A stretch of 64,000 bases of DNA. Source: Vandiemenella viatica (lineage: Eukaryota > Arthropoda > Insecta > Orthoptera > Morabidae). The stretch's first letter is position 1. Every line of letters starts with the position of its first letter. The position numbers were made by a program, and so were the translations under genes. This document shows, one piece after another, positions 52,894 to 63,784 of the stretch. The stretch spans positions 25,077,112 to 25,141,111 of the forward strand of contig JARYHS010013630.1 in the NCBI GenBank assembly GCA_031002005.1, in the 5' to 3' direction. Below the pieces are notes generated by a model that worked only from the letters and a program-made list of their open reading frames with translations, was not told the DNA's origin and made no database searches.

Positions 52894-53525
52894 TCTACTA
52901 AATAATTTCGTAAGGTCACACATTCACTCATCTCAATAGCTATTCGCTGGAGAACGGTGTCACAAGTCAGCCTTCGCTCGCAAAACAGCAACCAGATATA
53001 CCATTAGAATAAATTCGTGGTTATGTCCACAATTTAATAGCAGCTGCTACCAAATTAATTGCCATAATACATAGATTAGGTTTGCATTTCGTAACATTTC
53101 ATAGTTTAAAAAATATCGGTAAACTTTACATCTGAAAAAAACATGGATCTGCTTTTGAGTAACATATTGCTAATGAAAGCAACTTAAAAAAAATTAAATC
53201 ACTCACGGTGTCTCCGTCTCAGAAAAAACAACGTGATGCTTCTGAAGAAAACAGGAAATTTTTGAATTTTGCAGAGTGAACTTTAAGAGTCCAATTCAAG
53301 TCGAGTTTGTATTTAAGGAAGTTTGAGTTTTCGACCTTTCAAACAATTATACGACGGCGCGATCTTACCTGTCCGTGATTAATACCTACATTTAATAATA
53401 CTTCCGAGTTCTTCAAAGTCATATTTTGTCGGATGAGATCAACCTTTTATAATCTTTGACCCTAAAAACTGAAAGACTTCTAGACCCGTGACGATACGCA
53501 AAAAACGGTCACGGGCTTACACTAG
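52894..53525 (+). mobile_element. Non-autonomous Helitron-like element
   Basis: The 632-bp insert starts TCTACTAAATAATTTCG directly after a host A, and ends CTAG directly before a host T. A hairpin (CCCGTGAC at 53485-53492, GTCACGGG at 53508-53515) lies ten bases before the CTAG end. These are the hallmarks of a Helitron: TC start, 3' hairpin, CTRR end, insertion between A and T, no target duplication. Excising it precisely rejoins the LINE frame (TDDI to MLYKRIK). It encodes no Rep/helicase. Confidence 0.88.
53485..53515 (+). other. 3' terminal hairpin of the Helitron-like element
   Basis: An 8-bp perfect stem, CCCGTGAC with GTCACGGG, and a 15-nt loop, followed by CTTACACTAG. In Helitrons this hairpin marks the transfer end. 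Confidence 0.85.
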
Positions 53526-53613
53526 TGCTATATAAAAGGATCAAAATGGTAGAGGACTGTAAACAGCTGCAGAGTGATCTGGACAGGATATCTAGTTAGG
53601 TTGATAAACATGG

Positions 53614-54299
53614 TGTAACAGCCCTCAAACTTAAAATTAAATGGAATTGTATTTTATAAAGTATTGATAGTAAGCTAGAGTTTGGTTGAATATGATCTGG
53701 TATGTTTGTTTTGCAATTTCCTGTAAATCAGTGTATATAGACTTTGTTTTATGAAAAGAAATTATTTAGAGGCTATTTAAAATGTTTAAGAACAGAATTG
53801 TGGAAGAGAATTGCTTAAATATTCGTAATTCCAGGTGTTAATGCAAGTTACGATTTCTAAAGGACAATTTGCTACAGTTTAATACGAATTCTGTGAATAA
53901 TTTTGTGTTTAAGTATCTTTAATTTCCATTTCTGACCATTTTGTATTGATTGTAAATGATTTGGTATTAATTCTGATTGTTTTTAATATGTATCAATTGT
54001 TTAAGTATTGTTAATGTTCGAGAAATGTCTGTCAGAAGCTTTTGAAGTGTTCTAGAAATTTCGATGTTGCTTATATAAAGCAATCAGCAGAAAGACAGTA
54101 GTAGTTTTCACCAACTCATTTTGCGACGGCCGGGAACTGTATTGTCTGTGGAAGAAGTGTTGTATGCTATCTCTGGATTGTATGAATGCATGTAACCAGT
54201 ATCTTTGACGACGTGTATTAAAAAAATAAACAAGTTTAAATTGAAACGTATCGTGGACTACTTAATTATTGTATTAATTAAACCACAAAGCATCTATTA
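53614..54299 (+). mobile_element. Solo LTR
   Basis: The 686-bp insert begins TGTAACAGCCC and is flanked by ATGG on both sides (53610-53613 and 54300-54303). Removing the insert with one ATGG rejoins the LINE frame (DKHG then MKIN). Inside are a TATATAAA box at 54072-54079 and AATAAA at 54225-54230, in the order expected for an LTR. The right end is TATTA rather than the usual CA. No internal coding region is present, so it is a solo LTR of a Gypsy-like retrotransposon, by inference. Confidence 0.82.
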
Positions 54300-55084
54300 A
54301 TGGGATGAAGATAAATGCAAGTAAGAGTCAGCTTATTAGATACACAAATAAAAAACTAGAGGCTGATTACAAGGTAGGGAAAGAATTGCTCGTTGAAGAC
54401 TTGAAATGAAAATATCTTGGCATTACATTTGATAACAAGCTTAACACATTGGTCAAGGAGTAGGAAAAGGATTCAAAATAATGCACTTGTTGGAGAGAAT
54501 GATGAGAGGATGTACGAGAGAAGTAAAGGAACTGGGTTACAAAACTTTGGTCAGACTATTGCTTGAATATGGTAGTGTAGTATGGAACCCACATTTTGCA
54601 TATCAAATAACAGGAGTTGGAGAGGGTGCAAAAAAGAGCTGCTAGATCTGTTTCTGGAAATTACTGCAGAATGCAATCAGTAACAGATATGATAAAAGAG
54701 CTGGAATGGGATTCATTGGAAGACAGGAGGAGGGTGAAGAGGGTCATGGCAGTGTACAAGTTGTATATTGGTGATGAGGCATGGAAATATATTGGTGTAA
54801 GAATTAAAAGTAATGCATGGAAGGGAAAAGATGACCATGACCACCAGTTGGCACTCGATTTCAGGCACAAGGGTGTAGGAAGAATCTACTTTTTGGATTA
54901 GGTGTTAGGGATTGGAATAAGTTACCAAGAGAAATGATGAATAATTTACCATAAACGTTCAAAGAATTTAAAGCTAAAATTTGCAGATGGCAAATGTAGG
55001 TGGGTGCAGGAAAGGGGGAAGATGGGTATATAAGGAAATTGCCACCAGAGCATGTGCTCCATTGCAATTTAGTTAAATATTATT

Positions 55085-55650
55085 ACTGGGGTTCAACGTT
55101 TTAATCAGCTTCTCAAACGAATCGAATTCTACAATATGTAGTGGAACCATGTTGGCAACGAAAAAGTTTAGAATGGATTGGTCTGCACTAGCTTGAGATA
55201 CACTGCTATCACAAACTACGATGCCAAAAGATTTGATGCTTTGTTGATGTAACCTTTTATTAGCAGATGGAATTAAAAAAAAAAAAAAATCCTTTGCTGC
55301 TGTCTACATCAGAATCCACAGCAGTTGAAGGAGGTTTTGAATTGTTTTTCCTTATCCCACAACTTGCTTCTACATTTTCTCCACACTGTAAATATTTGGA
55401 TGTATGCATCCTTTTCATGTGTTGTTTAAGATTAATAAAGCTAGATACTTGAGCATTAACTGTGGAAAGTTTAGGCAAATACAGTTTGAATTCATAAACC
55501 AATTGTTCTCCAAATCTTGATTTAAATGCAATATAATCGCATAAATGTGGCAAATGATTTTTAATCTTCTTGTTGTTATTGTTAGCGTTTCTGATTTCAC
55601 TAACAGTTTCTAGATCTTCAGCAACAATGATTTAATCATGTAATGAATAT
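55085..55650 (-). pseudogene. hAT transposase N-terminal fragment with BED-type finger
   Basis: The minus strand encodes SSFINLKQHMKRMHTSKYL, the H-x-H half of a BED-like zinc finger, and later ILNFFVANMVPLHIVEFDSF, the typical hAT block that follows the finger (FF-D-PF-VE-F). The catalytic core is missing. A 14-A run at 55274-55287 interrupts it. Confidence 0.65.
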
Positions 55651-55827
55651 AAATTTAATTTTATTTCAGTAGAAGACTCCAAATCATCACAAACTGAGAA
55701 GTAAAAAAGTTAAATTATAAAAATATCAAAATCAATCACTGATTGAATTCGAAACGTGTAGTGCGTGTCAGTTTGCAGATTTGAAATACAATCTTCACAA
55801 TTCTAGCATTCCTGATCACACCCATGC

Positions 55828-56586
55828 TGTAAGAGGTCATTTTGAAGACCATTACTATTTGGGAAATTATAGGAATATTCAGTCGTCAAGCTATCGGCGA
55901 TCATTGACAATGCTGAGCGCGGTCGAGCATTGACCAGACAGGAATCTGCATGCTTGCAGTCAGCACCTTAGAGTGCAGTCACCTTCGTAATTGTAGGTCA
56001 ACCGAGGCGGCTTGTTTTTTTTTTTTTGTTAACTGCTTTTACGTCTCTTTTTAACATCGAGGTCTTTTAGAGACGGGAAAGGATGGGGGCAAGGAATGGG
56101 AAGGAATTCGGCCATGGCCTTTTTGAAGGAAGCATACCGGCATTTGCCTGGAGTGATTTGGGAAACCATGGAAAACCCAAATCTGGATGCCCGGACGGGG
56201 ATTCGAACTGCCGTCCTCCCGAATGCGAGGCGAGAACGCTAACCGTTACACCGCCCCGCTCGGTGAGGCGGCTTGGGAAGTACTAGCTAGCAAGTAGTGG
56301 TCTTTACTGTCGGGCAGTCGGCAAGTGTAGTCGAGCATACTTCGATAGCCACCTGTTAGGAGCCTGCCACCCTCCCACGCATCTCCTATTCGGGCGACCA
56401 TCTGCCTAACAATTAACTCTTCCAGTATAGGACTTATATAAGTTGGAATCCACTTTGCGGCACACTATAAACTGTACTACACCGTGTTAGAGGCCAATAA
56501 ACTGTTCCAATGCAAGTCTCGCATTATTTCATGTAGTAGGAACTTAACTCAGTTTCTAACCTTCAGTCTGTGGCCGTCAATCCACA
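55828..56586 (+). mobile_element. LTR of a retrotransposon, carrying a SINE
   Basis: The left edge TGTAAGAGG and right edge AATCCACA frame a stretch with TATAAACTGT near 56465 and AATAAACTG near 56498. After the right edge comes TGGTGTCAAGCATTAG, which could be a primer-binding site, and then about 300 bp of possible leader or internal sequence (to about 56900). Without the SINE (261 bp including one duplication) the LTR would be about 500 bp. No partner LTR is in the window. Boundaries are tentative. Confidence 0.5.
56015..56264 (-). mobile_element. tRNA-derived SINE, copy 3, with 11-bp target duplication
   Basis: GAGGCGGCTTG flanks the insert exactly at 56004-56014 and 56265-56275. On the minus strand it begins with a GAGCGGGGCGGTGTAACGG head (A-box region), GTTCGAATCCCC (B box), the family body (CCAGATTTGGGTTTTCCATG), and ends in a poly(A) read as T at 56015-56027. 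It is the best-preserved of the three copies and shows that the family moves by target-primed reverse transcription. Confidence 0.92.
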
Positions 56587-57604
56587 GTGGTGTCAAGCAT
56601 TAGCCCAAACAGTCCAATGGTAAGATTCTAGTGGAGCTGCCAGAAGAACAGAAGAGATGCTTCAAGCAGAACTGGAATTCCCTAAGGTTAGTTCGTCAGC
56701 ACACCCATCCACACACACACCCACTAGCCTTGGCCAATCAGCCCGTGACAATGCCATGCCTAACAGTTATATATGCATACCACTCGCATTACCTAATTCA
56801 TTCGCTATTCAACTCACCGAACGTACCAGCATGCCATGGCATGCAATTCAAACAAGCAAAATGATGTCAATAACCAACATAACGGACTTAATGGAGGTTC
56901 AATTTAATGGAAATTAGAAGAACGTTAATGATTTTTTAGTTTAACTTAAAAGTTATTTTTTGTTAACTTCATTAACAAACAATTAATAGTTTTATGCCCA
57001 GCTGTGCAAATATTTCAAAAAATGTGCGCAGCAGTGTTCAAATTGGGTATTTGTTGTGTTTCCAGAGAATGATGCAACTTAACATGCTTGCCACGTTTTC
57101 TACATTATTGATAAAGTCAGTGTACTATTAAAATCAGCCTCTTGATCCATAATTTGTTCCTGGGTAATCGTATCCATTCATAGACCTCATCTTAGTAGTA
57201 ATTAAGAGTGTTTGAATTATTATGTTTTTGCAAATACCTTCAACTTCTAACAACTAAGCATTAAGGGTACTCACCCACTAGCCAATAAAATCTCTAATTT
57301 CCCAATGCCCAATGGATATTAATTATTCTTTTTTTATTTTTTACTAAGGAGAGAACTTTACCTCCACAACTATACTGAGAGTAGGGAAATGGCTGTATAC
57401 CTTGTAGCAAAACTGATCCACTTATTTTGTATGTATGATCATTTGAGGCCAACTAAGGCCATGTTAAGCCTTTGGATGTATGCACATGCGTGTTTTACAA
57501 CTAGGATTGTTAGTTCTGGAGGGGACCTACAATTTAACACGGAATCCGAACCACAGAAGCATTTTGGCATACTTCACATTACACAGCAAGCTGTACCAGA
57601 GGTC

Positions 57605-57705
57605 AGGATAAGGACTTACGGAAATTCCCACTGAGACAGGGATACAAACAAGGAGCCATTCGATTTCTAGTCGGACACCTTAACCACTGAGCCACCAGGT
57701 TGCTC
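57605..57705 (-). mobile_element. Possible second tRNA-derived SINE head
   Basis: The minus strand reads CCTGGTGGCTCAGTGGTTAA, then GGTGTCCGACTAG, like a tRNA A box (TGGCTCAGTGG), and TTTGTATCCC as a weak B box. The head differs from the SINE family above. The body, if any, continues toward about 57400. Confidence 0.4.
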
Positions 57706-57999
57706 TATTAATATTATTATTTTTGAATGATATTTTGCCATCACGAAAAAAGATTACTGAATGACAACAGTCACTGCAGCATGTATGTAGAATATGGTGT
57801 TGACAAACAGCTGCATTTACGACTCAAAATTAAATTCAGTAGTGTGCCAGGACGGTACCTGGCCCTTCCTGACCCGATTCATATTTGGGCCTGTTTTATA
57901 AATCAGACTAATATTAATGAGTAAAATCTTCCTTTCTTTCTTTCTAAATTTTTTTACGATGTGCATGATCAACAGTACAATGTTGATACTTTTCAACTA

Positions 58000-58363
58000 C
58001 AGTAGAACTCCAATTATCCGAATCGACTGGGACTGGACCCCAATCGGGTAATCAAAACTTCAGATAATTAGATTTTTTCAACAAAAAAAAGGGTTTATTT
58101 CAATTAATTTCTGTTTATATCTTGAAAATAGGAGAAAAATACTATTTTAAAGAAAAGAGCTTTTAATTGATTAAATGAAAAGGCAACACTTTTACATGTT
58201 AAGCGTGCTTACAAGCGCTGTACATTAGTACAGTACGTACATACCGTACTGTAAAAAAAGTCACTGCTTGCTGAACATCTTGGTCAAAGTAAGCTGTTTG
58301 ACTGTATTCATCCATTTTTTGGCAGCCAAGTTGCGCATTCGCCAGACAATAAGAAGTTGCATG
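58000..58363 (-). mobile_element. Tigger element fragment cut by a LINE
   Basis: The left end CAGTAGAACTCCAATTATCC, with TA before it (57998-57999) and the inner TCGGATAATC-like words, is typical of Tigger/pogo elements. On the minus strand the adjoining coding reads CDHMQLLIVWRMRNLAAKK and QLTLTKMFSKQ then stop, a plausible Tigger C-terminus. The frame ends abruptly at about 58363, where the GC-rich LINE begins. The rest of the Tigger is outside the window or lost. Confidence 0.75.
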
Positions 58364-58394
58364 TGGTCACAATCAGGCTGTTTCCTCCACCAGG

Positions 58395-60217
58395 ATGGCA
58401 GACCCAGCCATGCCTGGTGGCCCGCAGACAAGCACCCCGAGGTGCGACGACATACAGCAGTTCGGTTTTTCCGTGCCTGCTAACGACAGTCAAGGGAAGC
58501 CTGTTGATGTAAGTGTGTCTTACACGCTGCACACCAGTCTTCTCGACGAAAGTGTACCACAGGGGCAATCCCCAATTCTCGAATTTAGGCCGGCAAGGAT
58601 GCCAAAAAAGGGCCGTCAGCCCAAACAAGCAGCAGCTGACGAGAGCGCGAAAGCGACTCCTGCAGAAACCGACCCAGAACAAAATACTGCCCCGGCAGCC
58701 ACTTCAACATCGCGATCGAGTATCCCCCCCCGTCATGATTCGCAACCATGGCGATCTCGGTCGCATAAACTCTTCTTTCATCGGAAAATACAACCCTGTG
58801 CAGTACACGGCACTATATGTGTCAACCAATGAAGACTACAAGAAACTCCTCAGGTACCTCGGAGAGGAGAAAATCGAACACCACACTTTTAGGCTGGAAA
58901 CCGAAAGGACACAGCTATACGTAGTCAGAGGGATACACCCTACCACCCCTCCCGACAGTGTTAAGGAAGCGCTTCTTGGCGACGGCTGGGCCGCCAAGAT
59001 CAGCCAGATGAGAGGAACGTATACGAAGGCTCCACTGCCTCTCTATCTGGTCGAGTTGCAAGACTCGGCCGGATCACTCATGTTTGAGAGGGCCCCTTGC
59101 CTGCTCTACATGGTGATAAAAGTGGAGAAGTATGAGCGTCCCAACACACCCCTGGTCTGTCACAAATGTCAGCGGTATGGACATGCCACAGACCGGTGCT
59201 TTGCGGCACCCCGCTGTCGCAAATGTGCCAGCAATCATGCCACACATACATGCAAAGCTAGGATGCCCGATGAACGCAAATGCGTTAATTGTGGGGGAGG
59301 GCATCCAAGCAATTACAGAAGCTGCCCCGAGTACAAACTCGCACTAGCCCGGCGAAATGCAAAGAATGCAAAAGGGGCGTCACAATCACAGACACAACAA
59401 GCGTAAAGTGATCCAGAACCCGGCCCACCTTAGGAGCAATGTGTCCTACAGTGCCGCGGCTTCGAACGCGATCACGAACACGGCGCAACCCATTCAAAAT
59501 GAAACGTCAACCGCACCCCAAGGCTCACAAACCACATCCACCACAACAGAGGTTGCAGAGCCCCAAACAGCAGGCTCTGCACGCACTGTAGAGCATACGA
59601 CGCAGCCTTCAGCTGCCTCATCACAACCTAAATCCCAGCGTACCAGAAATAACAGGACACGCACGAGGAACGCTGGGAGCCAGACAACCCCTCCCCCTCC
59701 CACCGAGGAAGCAACGGCCGCTGTGGCTGCTCCCGATGGCCCGGTGGCGACGGCCGCTGAGGGGGTGACTGGGCGCGCGGCAGTGAACGCTGGGGTGGTT
59801 GCTTCTGACGGCCCGGCGGCTCCGGCCGCCGAGGAGTCGGTTGAGCATGCACCGACGGGATCTGACGTAGCCGCCCGCGCCAACCCGGCTGGCCCGTCCA
59901 CTGCGGAGTCGGTAGAGTCTGCCCCGACCCAAGCTAATTCAGCAACAAACGCAACACCTCCACAGGGTCCAGCTACCCCTGCGGAGCAGACACACACTCA
60001 GCCCGCAATAGATTTTTTCGCAACAATTCGTAAAACAATAGAGGATCTCCTTCGACCCATGTTCCCCTCCGTTGACCTCTCCCTGGCGACACTCATCCCA
60101 AAATTCGTAAGCGCCCTACTGCAGCTCCTAACCACTCCCTCAGATGGAGGGGGATGGACTGTATTCCAGAACTGCCTCATGTCCATCGTAGGCATCAGCA
60201 ATGTCTCACACCACTAA
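58395..60217 (+). pseudogene. LINE ORF1 (gag-like, three zinc knuckles), frameshifted
   Basis: Starting at ATG 58395, the product begins MADPAMPGGPQ and passes a Pro/Ala-rich region. At a C8 run (58724-58731) the frame shifts by one. It continues through a conserved region to three CCHC-type knuckles (CHKCQRYGHATDRC, CRKCASNHATHTC, CVNCGGGHPSNYRSC; 59159-59325), which bind nucleic acid in Jockey/R1-type elements. A second frame change near 59360-59400 leads to VSYSAAAS and a long Ala/Pro/Thr-rich region, ending at TAA 60217 after a TTPSDGGGWTV segment that matches the first hairpin repeat. Function: RNA binding and particle formation, from family knowledge. Confidence 0.88.
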
Positions 60218-60665
60218 TCCGCTGCTGTCTAAACTCCTAAGACCCCTACTACAGCTCCTGGAAATTCCCCTGAATGGGGGGAAATGGACTGTAATCCTTA
60301 CTCTACACATTACCTTGCTGCAGTACCTGGACACTCCCCCAGATGGGGGGAGATGGCCTGCAGACCAATCTTATCCACTTACCTCACTGCAGATCCTGAA
60401 CACTCCCCTGAATGGGGGAGATGGACTGTAATCCTAACCCTGATCCTATACATTACCTTGCTGCAGCGCCTGGAAACTCCTCCATATGGGGGGAGATGGA
60501 CTGCAGGGCAATCCTTCCTACTAACCCCACTGCAGATTCTGTACACTCCCCCAGATGGGGGGAGATGGACTGCAATCCCTACATCCCTAAAGCCAGAAAT
60601 CCAAGCTACCCTACTACAGTTCAAGACCACTCCCCCAGATAGGGGCAGTTGGACTGTAATCCAGA
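60109..60665 (+). repeat. Seven hairpin-forming repeats between ORF1 and ORF2
   Basis: A core of about 50 bp is repeated seven times. Each unit has CTGCAG- or CTACAG-like text, a stem such as CTCCCCC-AGATG-GGGGGAG, and then ATGGACTG. Hairpins lie at 60135-60153, 60265-60283, 60334-60352, 60403-60420, 60477-60495, 60546-60564 and 60630-60647. Stems vary but keep pairing: T-A replaces C-G at one position in unit 1 and at another in unit 2; unit 5 has a G-T wobble; unit 7 has one mismatch. The first lies inside ORF1; the other six lie between its stop codon and the ORF2 start. Confidence 0.88.
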
Positions 60666-60695
60666 TTGGCCTCTTGTCCGTCCAGAAACCAAACA

Positions 60696-62974
60696 ATGCC
60701 TGACAACCCAAATCCTCTGAATACGCGTATCCTCTTCTGGAACGCCCGCGGGCTGAAAAACAAAAAGGCAGAATTGGCGGCGTTTATGGAGCGGCACAGT
60801 CTCCGTATTGCTCTTATAAACGAAACACACCTGGGCGCAAAAGATAACTTCCATATGAGCCAATACCGTGTGCACCGTACTGACAGGCTGAACGGCGCGC
60901 GGGGTGGAGGCACGGCCGTGATTATACACACGGACATAGAGCAATCAAATGTAGAGCTTCCCGAGCTAGAGAGGATCGAAGCCACAGCCGTAAAAATCCG
61001 GTTTAACGAAGCATACACTAATCTTATCGCAGTCTACAATAGGCCCAATAATATTAGCACGCGTGATATCAGTAGACTGCTAAATACCGCACCTAGAGTA
61101 ATAGTCGCTGGAGATCTAAATGCCAAACATCGTAGTTGGAATTCGCAGCGTCAAAACTCCAACGGCAGGAAACTGTACGAACATTCACTAGAGCACAATT
61201 ATCTAATACTAGGGCCAAACGAACCGACGTTTGTTCCCCATGTTCGGAGACAAAATCCAGACGTGTTAGATATAGCCCTCCTAAAGGGTATAACCCGCAC
61301 ACACGACCTACAGGTTGTGAACGATCTGGAGTCAGACCACATGCCACTCATACTTAACACTGAAGGTACACCGCAGAACACTGACAAGCGACGGATGCTA
61401 AACTATCGACGCGCCAACTGGACTATGTTCAAGGAGGTGTTAGATAGTCGCATACCGGATAGACACGAGATTAGCCAACAACGCATTAACGAGTCTGTTG
61501 AAATTCTAACTATTGCCATACAGGAAGCTATGGCGAGTAGCATCCCTGAATCAACCCCACACCAGAGACAAATGGCGCTACCTGAGGCAATTACGGGGTT
61601 AATCACAACTAGGAATAGGCTCAGGAGATACTGGCAACGTACTAGGCGTCCCATTTATAAAGTGCATATCAACAGACTCAAAGACATAATTAGTCGTAGA
61701 ATCCAGGAGTACAAAAATCAACAATGGGGGCGTCTGCTCTCGGAGTTGAACACCGACACCTCTGACCGCTCCGTGTGGTCTTTAGCTCGTCACTTCACTC
61801 GTGAAGCACATCATACACCCCCCCCTACAGGGGCCGGACGGACTTGTCTATTCTTCCGAGGGCAAGGCGGAGCTGATGGCCACAACACTAGCACAATCTT
61901 TTCGACCAAACGTAGATCCTTCCGATCCTGCGTTTACATTGGAAACGGACCAGATGGTGACACAGCTGTTAGCCCAACCGGTTCGCGAGTATCCGCGTAG
62001 GGCAACTTCCAACGAAATCTCGTGGGCTATACAGCACTCGGATGCTAAAAAAGCACCTGGTCCGGATGGTATTCAGAACCGTGTTCTTAAACAGCTCACG
62101 GGGAAAGCGATAGAGTACCTTACAGACATCGCGAATGCCATCTTACACAACCACTATTTCCCTGACCGATGGAAGGAGGCCAAAGTGCTAATGTTCAGAA
62201 AGCCGGGGAAAGATCCATCTTCACCCAACAACTACCGGCCAATTAGCTTACTGAACTCCCTTAGCAAAGTTGTTGAAAAAGTCATACTCAGACGCCTTAC
62301 ACAACACATAAAGGACAATAACATTCTGAAGCCGGAGCAATTCGGCTTCAGAAAGCACCACTCCACAACACAACAATTAATGCGTGTTGTTGAGCACGTA
62401 ACAAGGGGGTATAACTTGTCTGCGTCTACCGGGGCTGTGTTCCTGGACATTGAGAAGGCGTTCGATCGTCTTTGGCACAACGGCCACATTCGTAGACTCA
62501 GTGACGACGGATTCCCGGACGGACTGGTGCGCCTAATACACTCTTACCTCACTAACCGAACGTTCCACGTCTGCGTTAACAACAAGTACTCCACACCTCA
62601 GGAGATACAAGCAGGAGTGCCTCAAGGAAGTTTAATAGGCCCTCCGCTCTTCACAGAATACGTCAATAAAGCTCCGACCACAGTCAAAACGATGCAAGCT
62701 ATTTATGATGACGATACCGCCTATCTTGCACAGTCACAGCAACCATCTCATATAAACAGTAGATTACAGCACGCGCTTAACATAGTCGAACCTTGGCTCA
62801 CACGATGGCGAATTAAAGTCAACGTAGCTAAATGCGAGGCACTCCTATTTACACGAAGACCTAAGCAAAAACGCATTCACAAACACTGTCGACCGCTAAC
62901 ACTACACAATCAACCTATACATTTCCGGAACGAAGTTAAATATCTTGGAGTCAAATTTGACGCGAAGCTAACAT
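60696..62974 (+). pseudogene. LINE ORF2, AP-type endonuclease and reverse transcriptase, frameshifted and split
   Basis: From ATG 60696 (MPDNPNPLNTRILFWNARGL) come the endonuclease motifs NARGL, INETHL, GGGTAVII, VAGDLNAKH, PDVLDIALL and SDHMPLIL. At a C8 run (61818-61825) the frame moves by one. The reverse transcriptase follows: KAPGPDGIQN, NNYRPISLLNSLSKVVEK, PEQFGFRKHHST, FLDIEKAFDRLWH, GVPQGSLIGP and the active site IYDDDTAYL, where YADD is expected, so Ala is replaced by Asp. Coding stops at the insertion at 62975 and resumes at 63785. Confidence 0.9.
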
Positions 62975-63784
62975 TTATTTATTTATTTATTTATTTGTCG
63001 TATGGCAAGCAACTAATACAATAATAAATATATACAATGACAAGAACGTTGGTAGCGTTCACAAGCTGATGTCTAATTCTTCCAGCCATTCTAAGAAGGA
63101 ACTTGTAGCTCCAAAAACATCTTCATATGGTCCATCATACTTCCGTAGAGGGCATTCCCTGATAATATGCTCCACACTCTGGGAAGGAGCACCGCAGTCA
63201 CATGCAGGAGAATCCTGAAGACCCCATTTCGCATGGCCTGTTCTTAGGCGATTTAGTTTGACCCACTGGTCTCTATTTAGATGGAATCCTGGAAGTCCAG
63301 TTGTGGGATCTTTAATATCTGGATGTTTTACAGATGTGGAGTTCCAGCTTTGTCGCCATTTTTCCATGACATCAAAGTCAAATACATCTTGCCATACCGG
63401 ATTTCTTGATTTAAGACGAGTGGGTGGTAAGTTATTTAGAACCTCGTGGATTGGGAGATCCTGTGGATGATCAGGATGGTTTAGTTTTATCCACTCACGT
63501 GCCGTTGCTTCTTGGCGTCTTATCTCTGGAGGTGGTATTTTGCTGATCAGGTGCAACCAGGGGACTGGGGTGGATTTTAGGGTGCCAGTTATTACTCTCA
63601 TAGACTCATTCAGGTGGACGTCGATTTTTCTAGTATGAGTACTACGTTGCCACACTGGAGCACAGTACTCAGCAACAGGGTAAACCATGGTGAGAGCGGT
63701 TGTTCGTAGTGTGTTCGCATCAGCTCCCCATGAAGTACCATGATGTTGTTTCGTGTTTTCAGTTTCTGACTTGTGTTTTCGAGG
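62975..63784 (-). mobile_element. 5'-truncated second LINE with (TTTA)n tail and 11-bp target duplication
   Basis: GAAGCTAACAT flanks the insert at 62964-62974 and 63785-63795. The plus-strand left edge is about five TTTA units, that is, an (AAAT)n 3' tail on the minus strand. The minus strand encodes an open ORF2 C-terminus ending at 63059, with TALTMVYPVAEYCAPVWQ, then a zinc-type C-x-C...H...C pattern (CDCGAPSQSVEHIIRECP), typical of Jockey-clade ORF2 tails. The truncation is at 63784. The open frame suggests a recent insertion. Confidence 0.92.

Larger units (their letters stand above)
51945..55080 (+). mobile_element. CR1-like LINE, degenerate, split by a Helitron-like element and a solo LTR
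   Basis: With two insertions ignored, the plus strand reads through reverse transcriptase pieces: SRKLYGFVRKLRKG, KDGEEVTEDL-KTEILSNWF, a VLPQDWK-like segment near 52.34 kb, DLSKPFD-V near 52.62 kb, LFTDDI (FADD-type box, changed to FTDD) at about 52.88 kb, VEDCKQLQSDLDRI, GMKINASKSQLIRYT, then MERVQKRAARSVSGNYCRM and LEDRRRVKRVMAVYKLYIGD. Many stops show it is old. Insertions at 52894-53525 and 53614-54299 are younger. Confidence 0.8.

Noticed and set aside
53369..53422. Candidate SIRT1 first exon: ATG with 18 codons ending at CAG|GTAAGA on the minus strand
   Set aside because: It ends in phase 0 while the next exon needs two bases, and it lies wholly inside the Helitron-like insertion, so a host exon here is unlikely.
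53614..54299. An LTR retrotransposon with internal coding at this site
   Set aside because: The insert has a single LTR-like unit between short duplications and no coding sequence.
59494..59997. A 167-codon minus-strand frame in the GC-rich LINE
   Set aside because: It is antisense to the Ala/Pro-rich part of ORF1 and has no domain; high GC lowers stop frequency.
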